The position numbers and the translations under genes are program-made. A DNA stretch of 64,000 bases from Arthrobacter sp. GMC3 (GTDB lineage Bacteria > Actinomycetota > Actinomycetes > Actinomycetales > Micrococcaceae): positions 62,001 to 126,000 of the forward strand of contig NZ_PJIO01000007.1 in the NCBI RefSeq assembly GCF_002929305.1, given 5' to 3'. The notes beneath the pieces were generated by a model. That model did no database searches and had not been told where the DNA came from. It saw only the letters and a list, made by a program, of their open reading frames with translations. This document shows positions 7,896-16,158 of this stretch, in pieces. Numbering within the stretch: the stretch's first letter is position 1; every line of letters starts with the position of its first letter.

Positions 7896-9351
7896 TGTGG
7901 CGGTGGTCGGGGCAGGCCCGAACGGCTTAGCCGCGGCCCTCACCATGGCGCGGGCCGGATTGTCGGTGGTGGTTCACGAAGCCGCCGACGCGGTAGGTGG
8001 CGGAACTCGCACCAGCGAACTGACACTGCCCGGATTTCACCACGACGTATGTTCGGCGGTGCATCCCATGGCCCTAGCGTCGCCGTTCTTCCGGGCCTTC
8101 GGGCTCGCCGAACGTATTGAGCTGCTGGTGCCGGAAATTTCCTACGGCCACCCGCTTGACGGCGGCCGGGCCGGGATTGCCTACCGCGACCTCGATCAGA
8201 CGGTTCAGTCACTGGGCGTGGACGGAAAAGCCTGGCGATCTCTCATGGAGCCGCTGCTGCGCAGGATGGACGGGGTCATCGACTTCACCCAAAACAACCT
8301 TGCCAGGTTCCCTGCGGACCCCCTGGCCGCCGTCAACTTTGGCCTGCGCACCCTGGAGCAGGGAACCCCGGCATGGGCGTTCCGCTTCCACGAGCAGGTG
8401 GCGCCAGCCATGCTGACCGGTGTGGCCGCCCATGCAATTGGGAGGCTGCCGAGCCTGGCCGCCGCGGGGGCTGGGCTTCTCCTGGGAGCCCTTGCCCATG
8501 CTGGTGGCTGGCCCGTTCCCCGCGGGGGTTCACAGGCCATCGCGGAGGCCATGGCAGCGGACCTGCTGGCACACGGGGGCACCATTTCGCTGGATTCACC
8601 CGTCACCAGCATTTCCGCGCTGCGCGCCGAGACCGGGGCACGCGCCGTCATTTGCGACCTCACCCCGCGGGCCCTGGCGCGGCTTGGTGCGGACGAATTG
8701 CCGGATCGCTACATCCGCAAGCTGGAGTCTTTCAAGTACGGGGCAGGCGTGTGCAAGGTGGACTTTGCCCTGTCCGGCCCGGTGCCGTGGGCCAACCCGG
8801 AGCTACACCGCGCACCTACCCTGCACCTGGGCGGTTCCCGAACGGCCATCGCCTTGGCCGAACGCCAGGTGCTCGCCGGAGGGCATCCCGAGGCACCCTA
8901 CGTCCTTGCGGCACAACCGGGCGTTCTTGATCCCGGCCGGGCACCTGCTGGTCAGCACACGTTCTGGGCTTACACCCATGTACCGGCGGGCTCCACCCGG
9001 GACAGGACCGAAGCCGTGGTCGCCCAGGTGGAGCGCTATGCGCCTGGATTTAGGGACCTGATCCTGGCAACGCATACTGCCACCGCCGAGGACGTGGGCG
9101 TGTACAACCCCAACTACATTGGCGGAGACATCAGTTCCGGTGCTGTCACCCTGACGCAATTGCTCAAGCGTCCGGTGGTGGCCCGGGATCCATGGCGGAC
9201 GCCGGCTCCGGGTCTCTATCTTGGCTCCGCGGCGACACCCCCAGGTCCCGCCGTACATGGCATGGGAGGCTGGTTCGCAGCGCAGTCGGCCCTGCGCCAC
9301 ACCTTTGGCCTGCCTACCCCAGACCTCGGGCCCGGGCCGGCAAAGCCTTAG
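7888..9351 (+). CDS. FAD/NAD(P)-dependent oxidoreductase, phytoene desaturase-like
   Basis: 487 residues. The Rossmann dinucleotide-binding motif is at the extreme N-terminus (VAVVGAGPNGLAAALTMARAG, with the acidic residue in VVVHEAADAVGGGTRT). The C-terminal PGLYLGSAATPPG...GMGGW region is typical of the amine oxidase/phytoene desaturase superfamily FAD-binding C-terminus. The substrate is unknown. The ATG at 7888 overlaps the end of the membrane protein gene by 8 bp, and the N-terminus then begins directly with the FAD motif. The gene converges with, and overlaps by 4 bp, the NAD(P)-binding protein gene on the other strand. Confidence 0.85.
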   Translation: MTDVAVVGAGPNGLAAALTMARAGLSVVVHEAADAVGGGTRTSELTLPGFHHDVCSAVHPMALASPFFRAFGLAERIELLVPEISYGHPLDGGRAGIAYRDLDQTVQSLGVDGKAWRSLMEPLLRRMDGVIDFTQNNLARFPADPLAAVNFGLRTLEQGTPAWAFRFHEQVAPAMLTGVAAHAIGRLPSLAAAGAGLLLGALAHAGGWPVPRGGSQAIAEAMAADLLAHGGTISLDSPVTSISALRAETGARAVICDLTPRALARLGADELPDRYIRKLESFKYGAGVCKVDFALSGPVPWANPELHRAPTLHLGGSRTAIALAERQVLAGGHPEAPYVLAAQPGVLDPGRAPAGQHTFWAYTHVPAGSTRDRTEAVVAQVERYAPGFRDLILATHTATAEDVGVYNPNYIGGDISSGAVTLTQLLKRPVVARDPWRTPAPGLYLGSAATPPGPAVHGMGGWFAAQSALRHTFGLPTPDLGPGPAKP

Positions 9352-9953
9352 TTGGCGACGGAGTAGCGTGCCCGGATGTGCCGCGGCGTTTCCAGCTCGT
9401 CGATGATGGCCACGGCAAAGTCCTGCGTGGAGATAGTATCGCCGGCAGGTGAGTTTGCGCCTACCTTGTAGGTGCCGGTGCGCGTGCCTGGGGCGATCTG
9501 GGGCGCCGGAGCCTGCACGGTCCAGTTGACGGACTCCGGGAGGGCCGTAATGGCGTCGTAGGCGGCGGCCAGGGTCAGGGCCTCGGGCTTGTACGCCTCA
9601 GGGAACCCTGGCAGGTCAACCAAACGCTGGCCATCAATCATCAAGGCACCGGCCCCGCCCACAACCAGCGTGCGGGTGGCGCCCACGTTTGCCAGGGCCG
9701 TGGCCATGGCGTCCAGCCACGGCTGGTGGTCCTCGCCGGTGCGGCTGGGACCCGTGGCGAGGACCACGGCGTCGTGCGAGTTTGCGGCGGAGGCTACGGC
9801 TGCGGCGTCGGCCAGTTCCGCGGCGAGGGCTGTGGCGCCGGGGACTGTCTTGCCCGAGCGGGAAATGGCTGTGACTTGGTGGCCGCGGCTCAGGGCCTCG
9901 GCAGCGATCTGTGAACCGATCATGCCTGTCGCTCCAAAAATTGCAATCTTCAT
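9348..9953 (-). CDS. NAD(P)H-binding protein (NmrA/atypical SDR family)
   Basis: 201 residues with an N-terminal Rossmann motif (MKIAIFGATGMIGSQIAAEAL), as in atypical short-chain dehydrogenases that act as NAD(P)H sensors, flavin reductases or quinone oxidoreductases. The family is often called NAD(P)-dependent epimerase or YwnB-like. No catalytic YxxxK is visible. It is transcribed divergently from the HxlR regulator gene, and repeated GTATCC/GGATAC elements in the 88-bp gap suggest that regulator controls it. Confidence 0.85.
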   Translation of the reverse strand: MKIAIFGATGMIGSQIAAEALSRGHQVTAISRSGKTVPGATALAAELADAAAVASAANSHDAVVLATGPSRTGEDHQPWLDAMATALANVGATRTLVVGGAGALMIDGQRLVDLPGFPEAYKPEALTLAAAYDAITALPESVNWTVQAPAPQIAPGTRTGTYKVGANSPAGDTISTQDFAVAIIDELETPRHIRARYSVAN

Positions 9954-9997
9954 GGGGAACTCCTCATTGGTATCGAAAGGAAACTAATGAGACGATA

Positions 9998-10049
9998 GTA
10001 TCCATTAGATACTTGGGTGCACAAGGATACTGGGTTACCAAATGGATAC
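9998..10049. promoter_or_regulatory. Candidate HxlR operator: GTATCC / GGATAC repeats
   Basis: GTATCC at 9998-10003 and inverted copies GGATAC at 10025-10030 and 10044-10049, the last overlapping the hxlR-type start codon. They lie in the divergent promoter region, as expected for an autoregulated HxlR repressor that also controls the neighbouring oxidoreductase gene. The assignment is inferred from position and symmetry only. Confidence 0.5.
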
Positions 10050-10434
10050 TGAAGATTTTATTGGCAACGTGTTTGACGCGGATTGCCCATCGCGGGTGCT
10101 GTTTGCCCGCATTGGGGACAAATGGGCAACTCTTGTCATTGAGGTTCTTGCCGACGGGCCGCTGCGGTTCTCCGAGCTTCGGAAGCGCGTGAAGGTGGTG
10201 ACGCCGAAGGTGCTGACCCATACGCTGCGGTCGCTGGAGCGCGACGGGCTGCTCAACCGCACCGTCTACCCGCAGGTGCCGTCCAGGGTGGATTATGAAT
10301 TGACGCCGCTGGGCCAGACGCTGTTGCCGCCACTGACGGCACTTCGTCAATGGGCCGAGAACAACGTCTCAACCATGCTGCGTGCCCGTGACGAATACGA
10401 CGAGGAACAAGACGCCGTGACGCTGGGCCTTTAA
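10042..10434 (+). CDS. HxlR-family transcriptional regulator
   Basis: 130 residues with a winged helix. The FSELRKRVKVVTPKVLTHTLRSLERDGLLNR segment and the YELTPLGQTLLPPL segment are diagnostic of HxlR. An N-terminal Cys (DADCPSRVLF, near residue 14) lies where many HxlR regulators carry a redox- or electrophile-sensing cysteine. It probably senses electrophiles or quinones and controls the divergent NAD(P)-binding protein. A 34-nt perfect palindrome right after the stop serves as terminator. Confidence 0.9.
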   Translation: MDTEDFIGNVFDADCPSRVLFARIGDKWATLVIEVLADGPLRFSELRKRVKVVTPKVLTHTLRSLERDGLLNRTVYPQVPSRVDYELTPLGQTLLPPLTALRQWAENNVSTMLRARDEYDEEQDAVTLGL

Positions 10435-10435
10435 C

Positions 10436-10469
10436 GCAAGAACGGGACCTGTACAGGTCCCGTTCTTGC
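10436..10469. terminator. Perfect 34-nt palindrome, bidirectional terminator
   Basis: GCAAGAACGGGACCTGT followed directly by its reverse complement, 1 nt after the HxlR stop codon and before the convergent META-domain gene. There is no long T tract, but it is well placed to terminate from both sides. Confidence 0.7.
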
Positions 10470-10490
10470 GGAGAATTCTGGTGCCGGTGC

Positions 10491-10874
10491 TTAGCCGCGG
10501 CGCTCCAGTTTGCCGATGACTGCGCCGTTGGCGTCAGTGATGGTCATGGTGTCGCCACTCAAAGTGGCGCCCTTGGCCTTGGACAGCCAGGTGTCGACGC
10601 CTTCACAAGCCATCATGGTGGCACCAAACTGCGGGAACGTGAGCTCACCGGCGGCCATCATCCACTGCCCCTGGATCCGGTTGCAGCCATCGCTTCCGGT
10701 TACATAGCCGGCCTGGTCGTTGTTCTGCTCGGCCGCCAGGGCCAGCTCCAGGTACGGCTGCTTGTCAGTGTTGTAGCCGTCGCCCCAGGTGCCGACAGGA
10801 CCTGATGCAGCACCACAGGAAGAGATGGTCAAAGCAAGGAGAAGGCTGCCGGCAAGGGCGAGGACGCGTTTCAT
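10491..10874 (-). CDS. META-domain lipoprotein (HslJ-like)
   Basis: About 127 residues. It has a signal peptide with lipobox (MKRVLALAGSLLLALTISSC). The mature part carries META/HslJ features (GSDGCNRIQGQW, then LTFPQFGATMMACEG), a conserved Cys-containing fold of exported proteins of unclear role, some linked to heat shock or novobiocin resistance. I chose the ATG at 10874 because the signal peptide starts there; an upstream in-frame start at 10922 would add an unlikely polar leader. It is monocistronic, downstream of the ABC transporter genes on the same strand. Confidence 0.8.
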   Translation of the reverse strand: MKRVLALAGSLLLALTISSCGAASGPVGTWGDGYNTDKQPYLELALAAEQNNDQAGYVTGSDGCNRIQGQWMMAAGELTFPQFGATMMACEGVDTWLSKAKGATLSGDTMTITDANGAVIGKLERRG

Positions 10875-10923
10875 GAGAGGGTGGCTCCGTTTCGAGTGAC
10901 TCAAGTATGAGGTTTCCCCCATG

Positions 10924-11631
10924 TTATTGCATAGCGGGAACCGCTGCCGTCATGGCGCCGTCGCGCATGGTTGCCACGGCATCGGTGAGCGGGACGAATT
11001 CGGTGTCGTGAGTGACCATGACCGTGGCCACGGCGAACTCGTCGGTGACCTTGCGCAACAGCCGCACGATGGACTCGCTGCGCTCATGGTCCAGGGCCGC
11101 CGTCGGCTCATCTACCAGCAAAACCTTGGGGTCCCCCATCAGGGCCCGGGCAATGTTGACGCGCTGGCGCTGGCCACCGGAGAGCTGGTGCGGGCGCTTC
11201 TTGGCGCAGTCGGCGAGTCCGACGACGTCGAGCAGCTGCGCCGCCTTAGCCTCCGCCGCGCGCATGGACTTCCCGCGCAGGTGGTCGCTAATGATGAGCT
11301 GTTCGGCGGCCGTCAGGGACGCGAGCAGGTTTGGCTGCTGGAAAATGATGCCCACCTTATCGCGCCGAACGGCCGTCAGCGCCTTCTCACTCAGGACTTG
11401 AGTGTCGGTTCCATCGATAAGAACCAGTCCGCTGGTGGGCTTGATGAGTGTGGCGGCAACGGCCAGCAGGCTTGACTTGCCGGAACCCGAGGGCCCGATC
11501 AGGGAGAGAAATTCGCCGGCATGCACCTGCAGGTTCACGGAGTCCAGCGCCGTGATGGTTCCCTCTCCGTCGGGGTAGTCAAGGGTGACGTTGATCAGGC
11601 TGAGGGCTGGAGTTGAATTCTGTGCAGACAT
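10924..11631 (-). CDS. ABC transporter ATP-binding protein (LolD/MacB type)
   Basis: About 235 residues. Walker A is GPSGSGKSS, the signature is LSGGQRQRVNIARAL, Walker B is VLLVDEPTAALD, and the switch His is in MVTHDTEF. It belongs to the LolD/FtsE/MacB group that works with FtsX-type permeases, which fits the permease gene 56 bp upstream on the same strand. The ATG at 11631 (MSAQNS) follows an AGGAAA-like site; upstream in-frame starts extend into the spacer. It probably moves or extracts an envelope substrate or antimicrobial. The divergent two-component system at 12982 may regulate it. Confidence 0.9.
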   Translation of the reverse strand: MSAQNSTPALSLINVTLDYPDGEGTITALDSVNLQVHAGEFLSLIGPSGSGKSSLLAVAATLIKPTSGLVLIDGTDTQVLSEKALTAVRRDKVGIIFQQPNLLASLTAAEQLIISDHLRGKSMRAAEAKAAQLLDVVGLADCAKKRPHQLSGGQRQRVNIARALMGDPKVLLVDEPTAALDHERSESIVRLLRKVTDEFAVATVMVTHDTEFVPLTDAVATMRDGAMTAAVPAMQ

Positions 11632-11687
11632 GGGGTTTTCCTTAGATTCAGAAGATTCAGAAGGGGGTGTTTGGCTCGCGCCCGGGT

Positions 11688-12803
11688 TCAGTTTCCGCCG
11701 AGGGCGATGAGGGCGTCGACGCGGGTGACCTTGCGGACGGCAAAGGCGGAACCGGCCAGGCCCAGGAGAACGATTCCCACGATCGGAACGATGGTGGTGG
11801 CCGGGGTAACCAGGAAGGGTGCGGCCTGTGCGGCGAAGAAGCCACCGATCACGCCCACCAGTCCACCCGCGGCGGCACCGGCCAGCAGCACGATCGCTGC
11901 CTGGGTCAACGCATCCTTGAGCAGGTAGGAGGAGGAAGCTCCCATTGCCTTCAGGACGGCAATATCGCGGGTGCGCTGTACTGTCCACACCGTCAAGAAT
12001 GCGACGATCACCAGGGCCGAGATCCCATACAAGAAGGCCTGCATCATCATCAGCGAGCCATTCTCGCTCTTGTAAGAGCCAAGGCCGGCAAACGCTCCGG
12101 TACGGGTGGTGCTGACGGTTCCGGCGCTAGCGTTGGCGGCGTCCGTGTCAACGGTTGCACCGGCGTCGTAGGTTACGGCGATGACGGTGGCGATCTGCGT
12201 CGGGTCACTGAGGTGGGACATGGCGGTCCAGGTGGGCAGCGTGGTCCAGACGACCGAGGTGTGCGAGTACCACTGGTCGGGCACAACGGCGCCGATTTTG
12301 AGGGTGGTGCCGCTCATGGTCACGGAATCGCCCACCGCCAGCTTGAGGTCCTTTGCCACGGATTCGCCAATGACAACCGTTCCATCTGTGACCGGCGCCG
12401 GCGTGATTCCGGCTTTCTCGGCGCCGGTGCCAACACCGAACACGGCAACGTTGGTGGTGCCCTTGGTATCCCCAGCGCCCTGGAAACGGGTCTGGCTGAT
12501 ACCCAACGGCACGCTCGAGGCAACACCGGGCGTCTTAGCCCAGGCATCGGCCTGCTTCTGCGTTACCTGGCTCTCGGTGAAGGAAACTTTAGGATCATTG
12601 GACCCGGGTGCGCCGAACGCCAGCTGGCTGACCGGGGCCGATGCACTCTTGCCAAGGTCTGCGATGGAGGAAGTCGACTGGTTGCCCAACCCGGCAGTCA
12701 GCCCAGAGAGCATGACAAGCAACAAGCTGATCAGGGCCACAACGGCGCCCATCAGGGCAAAACGGCCCTTGGCAAAGCGGATGTCGCGGATTGCGAGAAA
12801 CAT
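11688..12803 (-). CDS. ABC transporter permease, FtsX/MacB-like
   Basis: 371 residues. One N-terminal helix (residues 15-40) is followed by a large extracytoplasmic domain (about 45-245) and three C-terminal helices, the usual FtsX/MacB permease layout. The RDIAVLKAMGASSSYLLKDAL segment between helices is the typical cytoplasmic coupling region. It is the first gene of a leftward permease-ATPase unit. The 178-bp gap to the divergent histidine kinase gene contains two inverted repeats that may be control sites. Confidence 0.88.
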   Translation of the reverse strand: MFLAIRDIRFAKGRFALMGAVVALISLLLVMLSGLTAGLGNQSTSSIADLGKSASAPVSQLAFGAPGSNDPKVSFTESQVTQKQADAWAKTPGVASSVPLGISQTRFQGAGDTKGTTNVAVFGVGTGAEKAGITPAPVTDGTVVIGESVAKDLKLAVGDSVTMSGTTLKIGAVVPDQWYSHTSVVWTTLPTWTAMSHLSDPTQIATVIAVTYDAGATVDTDAANASAGTVSTTRTGAFAGLGSYKSENGSLMMMQAFLYGISALVIVAFLTVWTVQRTRDIAVLKAMGASSSYLLKDALTQAAIVLLAGAAAGGLVGVIGGFFAAQAAPFLVTPATTIVPIVGIVLLGLAGSAFAVRKVTRVDALIALGGN

Positions 12804-12878
12804 GTGCGAACTTCTTTCATTTGGCCCTGGCGGGCACCTCTACTTCTCTTACTTCCACAATCCCTCTATTCGGGGCCG

Positions 12879-12946
12879 CATCCATCGCGGGGATGGATGA
12901 TCCGGCCATGCTCTCTGGTTGATTGCCCTGTCAACCATTTGGTTGA
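12879..12946. promoter_or_regulatory. Candidate operators between ABC transporter and two-component genes
   Basis: Two separate inverted repeats lie in the divergent gap: CATCCAT...ATGGATG (12879-12899) and the palindrome TCAACCATTTGGTTGA (12931-12946). The TGGTTGAT half also occurs at 12917-12924. The second palindrome is 36 bp before the kinase start. They are reasonable binding sites for the adjacent NarL-type response regulator, but nothing shows this directly. Confidence 0.45.
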
Positions 12947-12981
12947 TACGCGCTTGCTGGCGGAGCGTCTAGGCTGGTGAC

Positions 12982-14271
12982 ATGTCTGCCGTGGATACCC
13001 CGCCAGTGACGAGTGACGCCATCTTGCGATTTTTGCGGGTGACGCTCCACGTTGGCTTTGCCATTTTGCTGGCCGTGGCCATCGTGCGACTGCTGACCAG
13101 CAACCAAGACAGGGGCGGGCGGTATCTGTTCTTGGCCCTTGCCCTGGTGCTAGCGGTGGTGTATTTGCTGGGAACCGTGGCGGAGAAACGATTCGCGAGC
13201 GGCGCCCTGGCCAGGGACCCGCTCCGCTTTGCGTACCTGTGGCTGGCCCTGGTCACGGTGCTGTGGGCGGTGCTCATGGTGGGGTCTGTCGAATTTTCCT
13301 GGCTGGTGTTCCCGCTGTTCTTTCTGCACCTGCACCTGCTCCCGCGTTGGGCAGGCGTCACAGCCGTTGTGGTCATGACGGCGGGGGTAATTTTGGCCCA
13401 GTGGCAAGCTACTGGAGCCGCGACGCCGCCCTTACCGGTGATCATTGGACCGGTCTTTGGGGCGGCCTTCTCCATCGTCACTTCCAAGGCATACAGGTTG
13501 CTGTACCAAGAAGGCGAAAACCAGCGCAGGGCCGCGGACGAACTTCGCCGCACCCGCACCGAACTGGCCGCCACCCAACACGAGGCCGGTGTTCTAGCCG
13601 AACGGGCCCGCCTGGCCCGCGAAATCCACGACACCCTGGCCCAGGGTTTTTCTTCCATCATTTTGGTGTCGCGGGCTGCCCGGCGGTCCCTGGAATCGGC
13701 GGACGTGGAGTCCACCCTGGAATCAATTGACATGGTTGAGGCCACGGCGTCGGAGAATCTGGCGGAGGCCCGCACCTTTGTGCGCGGCCTATCCTCCCCT
13801 GCCCTGGAGGGGACCTCTTTGGTGGAAAGCCTGCGGCGCTTGTGTGAGAAAACCCAGCTGGAGGCGGCGGCCCGCGGTGTGAACCTCTCCTGCACATTCC
13901 GCGTGGACGGTGAGCCGGTGGAATTGCCACAGCCCTACCGGGTTACCTTGCTGCGCGCCGCCCAGGCGAGTCTTGCAAACGTCTGGCTGCACGCCAAGGC
14001 CGGCACTGCCGTCGTTAGCCTGGCCTATTTGGGCACGGAGGTGACGCTTGACGTTTTTGACAACGGTCGCGGTTTCAGGCCCGAAGAAATGGCCGAAGCG
14101 GTGGCAAACAGGAGTGACGGAAGTGGTTTCGGGCTGAAATCCCTGGCCGAACGCGTCGCCGTCCAGAACGGCACCCTAGAGATTGAATCGGCCCCCGGGG
14201 AAGGCACCGTGGTGGCGGTTCGCCTTCCGCTGGGACTTCAAATGAGCGATGAAAATGAGGGCATGGCATGA
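12982..14271 (+). CDS. Sensor histidine kinase (NarL/DesK-type, HisKA_3)
   Basis: 429 residues. The N-terminal half has about six hydrophobic helices, followed by a short coiled linker. The phospho-acceptor is in LAREIHDTLAQGFSS (His216), the HisKA_3 motif. The HATPase domain is at the C-terminus (DNGRGFRPEE, GSGFGLKSLAERV). It pairs with the response regulator that overlaps it by 4 bp (ATGA). It is divergent from the LolD/FtsX-type ABC genes, a common arrangement where the system controls the exporter. Confidence 0.92.
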   Translation: MSAVDTPPVTSDAILRFLRVTLHVGFAILLAVAIVRLLTSNQDRGGRYLFLALALVLAVVYLLGTVAEKRFASGALARDPLRFAYLWLALVTVLWAVLMVGSVEFSWLVFPLFFLHLHLLPRWAGVTAVVVMTAGVILAQWQATGAATPPLPVIIGPVFGAAFSIVTSKAYRLLYQEGENQRRAADELRRTRTELAATQHEAGVLAERARLAREIHDTLAQGFSSIILVSRAARRSLESADVESTLESIDMVEATASENLAEARTFVRGLSSPALEGTSLVESLRRLCEKTQLEAAARGVNLSCTFRVDGEPVELPQPYRVTLLRAAQASLANVWLHAKAGTAVVSLAYLGTEVTLDVFDNGRGFRPEEMAEAVANRSDGSGFGLKSLAERVAVQNGTLEIESAPGEGTVVAVRLPLGLQMSDENEGMA

Positions 14272-14918
14272 AAGAAACACGGATCCTCCTTGTGGACGAC
14301 CACCCCGTAGTGCGGGCTGGTCTGCGCGCCATGCTCAGCGAGTTTGAAGGATTCACCGTGGTAGCCGAGGCGCCCGAAGGTGGTGCCGCCATCAAGGAAA
14401 TTGAACGATTGCAGGCGTTAGGGGAGCCGCTGGATGTGGTGCTGATGGACCTGCAAATGGGCGCTGGGATGGACGGGGTCACCGCCACGAAGGCCATCAA
14501 GGCGATGCCATCACCGCCTCCAGTGCTGATTCTGACCACCTACGACACCGACGCTGACATTTTGGCGGCGGTCGAAGCAGGCGCCAGCGGGTACATGCTC
14601 AAGGACGCCCCGCCGGAACAGATCCGTGCCGCTGTGCAGTCGGCCGCGGCCGGCCAAACCGCCTTGGCGCCCGAAGTTGCGGCCCGACTTCTGGGACGAA
14701 TCCGCAACCCAGCACCCGTACTTTCCGCCCGGGAGGTGGAACTTTTGGAGTTGCTGGCCACCGGCATGAGCAACAAGGCCATATCCAAGCAGCTGTTCAT
14801 TTCTGAGGCCACCGTCAAAACCCATCTGGTGCACATCTACGACAAATTGGGTGTCGACAACAGGACCGCCGCGATTTCCGTGGCCACACAGCGCAGGATC
14901 ATACGCACCGCAGGTTAG
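14268..14918 (+). CDS. Response regulator, NarL/LuxR family
   Basis: 216 residues. The receiver domain has the acidic pair Asp10-Asp11 and phospho-acceptor Asp61 (VVLMD), then Thr in ILTTYDT and Lys in MLKDAPP. The LuxR helix-turn-helix is at about residues 150-205 (SAREVELLELLATGMSNKAIS, VKTHLVHIYDKLGV). It overlaps the kinase gene by 4 bp and is translationally coupled to it. It probably binds the inverted repeats at 12879-12946. Confidence 0.93.
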   Translation: MKETRILLVDDHPVVRAGLRAMLSEFEGFTVVAEAPEGGAAIKEIERLQALGEPLDVVLMDLQMGAGMDGVTATKAIKAMPSPPPVLILTTYDTDADILAAVEAGASGYMLKDAPPEQIRAAVQSAAAGQTALAPEVAARLLGRIRNPAPVLSAREVELLELLATGMSNKAISKQLFISEATVKTHLVHIYDKLGVDNRTAAISVATQRRIIRTAG

Positions 14919-15007
14919 AAATTGCCGTTGGTAGAAACCCTGTTCGATTTTCAGATCGCGGCGTAGGCTCGTCCATACCGAGTGCGAGGAAGCCGGAGGG
15001 TCTCTCA

Positions 15008-16093
15008 ATGTCGAATGGGCAAGGCATGCCGCGAACGTACCAATTGGGCCTTGCCGTTGCCTGCACCTTGCTAGCCTCCGCGGGCTTTGTTGGCGCTGGC
15101 TATGCCGGAACTTCTGCTGCTGACACGGCCACCGCCGCGCAGAACACGGTGCCAGTATCCACTAGTTCACAGGCCCTTCCGGCAGGCTTTGATTCCCCGG
15201 CGTCTGCGGAGCAAGGCTTGCAGGTTTCCTTCGCCCAAATGCTGATCACGGCGTCGAAGCCCACACCCCCGCAAATCATCGACCTGACCGGTCCCAATGA
15301 CAACGCCCCACCACTAGCGCGTGCAGTTCTTGCCATGCGGGGAGACGTTCCGGAATACTCTGCAGACACGATTTCCAAGGTGCGCAAAGCCATCATTGCA
15401 GCCGCCTACGAGGGTCTGGGACACAAGTACGTTTGGGGTGGGACGAGTTTTAGCACCGGGTGGGACTGCTCCGGTTTTGTCCAATGGGCCTACGCTCAGG
15501 CCGGTGTTGGACTGCCGAGAACCGAACAATGGCGTCCCATGGTTGAAACCAAGAACCCGCAGCCGGGGGATCTGGTGGCGCAAAACCCTGATGGGCCCAA
15601 CCATTGGGCGCACGTTGGCATCTACATTGGCAACGGCCTGATGATCAGCGCGCTCAACCCATCCGTTGGCACCATCTTGCATGCCCCGTCCGACACCAGC
15701 AATTCGACAACCTACTTCACGATGCCAGGCTTTGCCGCTCTTGATCAGCAGGCCGCCAAGGACAAGGCAGCGGCCGACAAAGCGGCTGCAGACAAGGCCG
15801 CCGCCACCAAGGCCGCCAGCCCAACGCCGACTGCAACGCCGTCGCCTACCGCTACGCCCACTCCGAAGCCGACTTCGACACCCACTCCAACGCCTACAGC
15901 AACGCCTACACCGACGCCGACCGCGACGCCGTCGCCCACACCGACAGCAACGGAAACGGCGACAAGACCACCCAGTGACCCGACGCCGTCGCCCACTGCT
16001 GAGCCATCGACGTCAACTGCTACGCCGGATCCAGGCAAGGCGGAAACGGCGACCGCACCTCCCACAGCCAGCGACTCGCCCACCCGCCGCTGA
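15008..16093 (+). CDS. Secreted NlpC/P60 (C40) cell-wall hydrolase with Thr-Pro-rich tail
   Basis: 361 residues. A signal peptide (LGLAVACTLLASAGFVGAGYA) comes first. The C40 endopeptidase domain at about residues 125-245 shows the catalytic Cys in WDCSGFVQWAYAQAG and the His in HWAHVGIYIGNG. From about residue 250 the tail is an Ala-Lys repeat (KAAADKAAADKAA) followed by about 90 residues of Pro-Thr/Ser repeats ending SDSPTRR. Such tails typically act as wall-spanning or flexible linkers. A good GGAGGG precedes the ATG. It probably cleaves D-gamma-Glu-diaminopimelate (or Lys) bonds in stem peptides. It lies between two two-component systems but is not clearly part of either. Confidence 0.9.
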   Translation: MSNGQGMPRTYQLGLAVACTLLASAGFVGAGYAGTSAADTATAAQNTVPVSTSSQALPAGFDSPASAEQGLQVSFAQMLITASKPTPPQIIDLTGPNDNAPPLARAVLAMRGDVPEYSADTISKVRKAIIAAAYEGLGHKYVWGGTSFSTGWDCSGFVQWAYAQAGVGLPRTEQWRPMVETKNPQPGDLVAQNPDGPNHWAHVGIYIGNGLMISALNPSVGTILHAPSDTSNSTTYFTMPGFAALDQQAAKDKAAADKAAADKAAATKAASPTPTATPSPTATPTPKPTSTPTPTPTATPTPTPTATPSPTPTATETATRPPSDPTPSPTAEPSTSTATPDPGKAETATAPPTASDSPTRR

Positions 16094-16158
16094 GGTCCCG
16101 GAGCGCCAACGAAAAAGACACTATGAGGTACCCGCTGAGAAGGCGGTATTCCGTCTAC

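Noticed and set aside
11667..12980. Long forward open frame opposite the FtsX-type permease
   Set aside because: The product is low-complexity, Gly/His/Arg-rich, with no family features; the permease on the other strand explains the region.
14919..15007. Cyclic-di-AMP riboswitch before the NlpC/P60 gene
   Set aside because: Such riboswitches often precede actinobacterial wall hydrolase genes, but the 89-bp gap is too short and shows no matching structure.
15750..16090. Tandem repeats as a CRISPR array
   Set aside because: The repeats are in frame, encode Thr-Pro and Ala-Lys motifs, and have no spacer structure.
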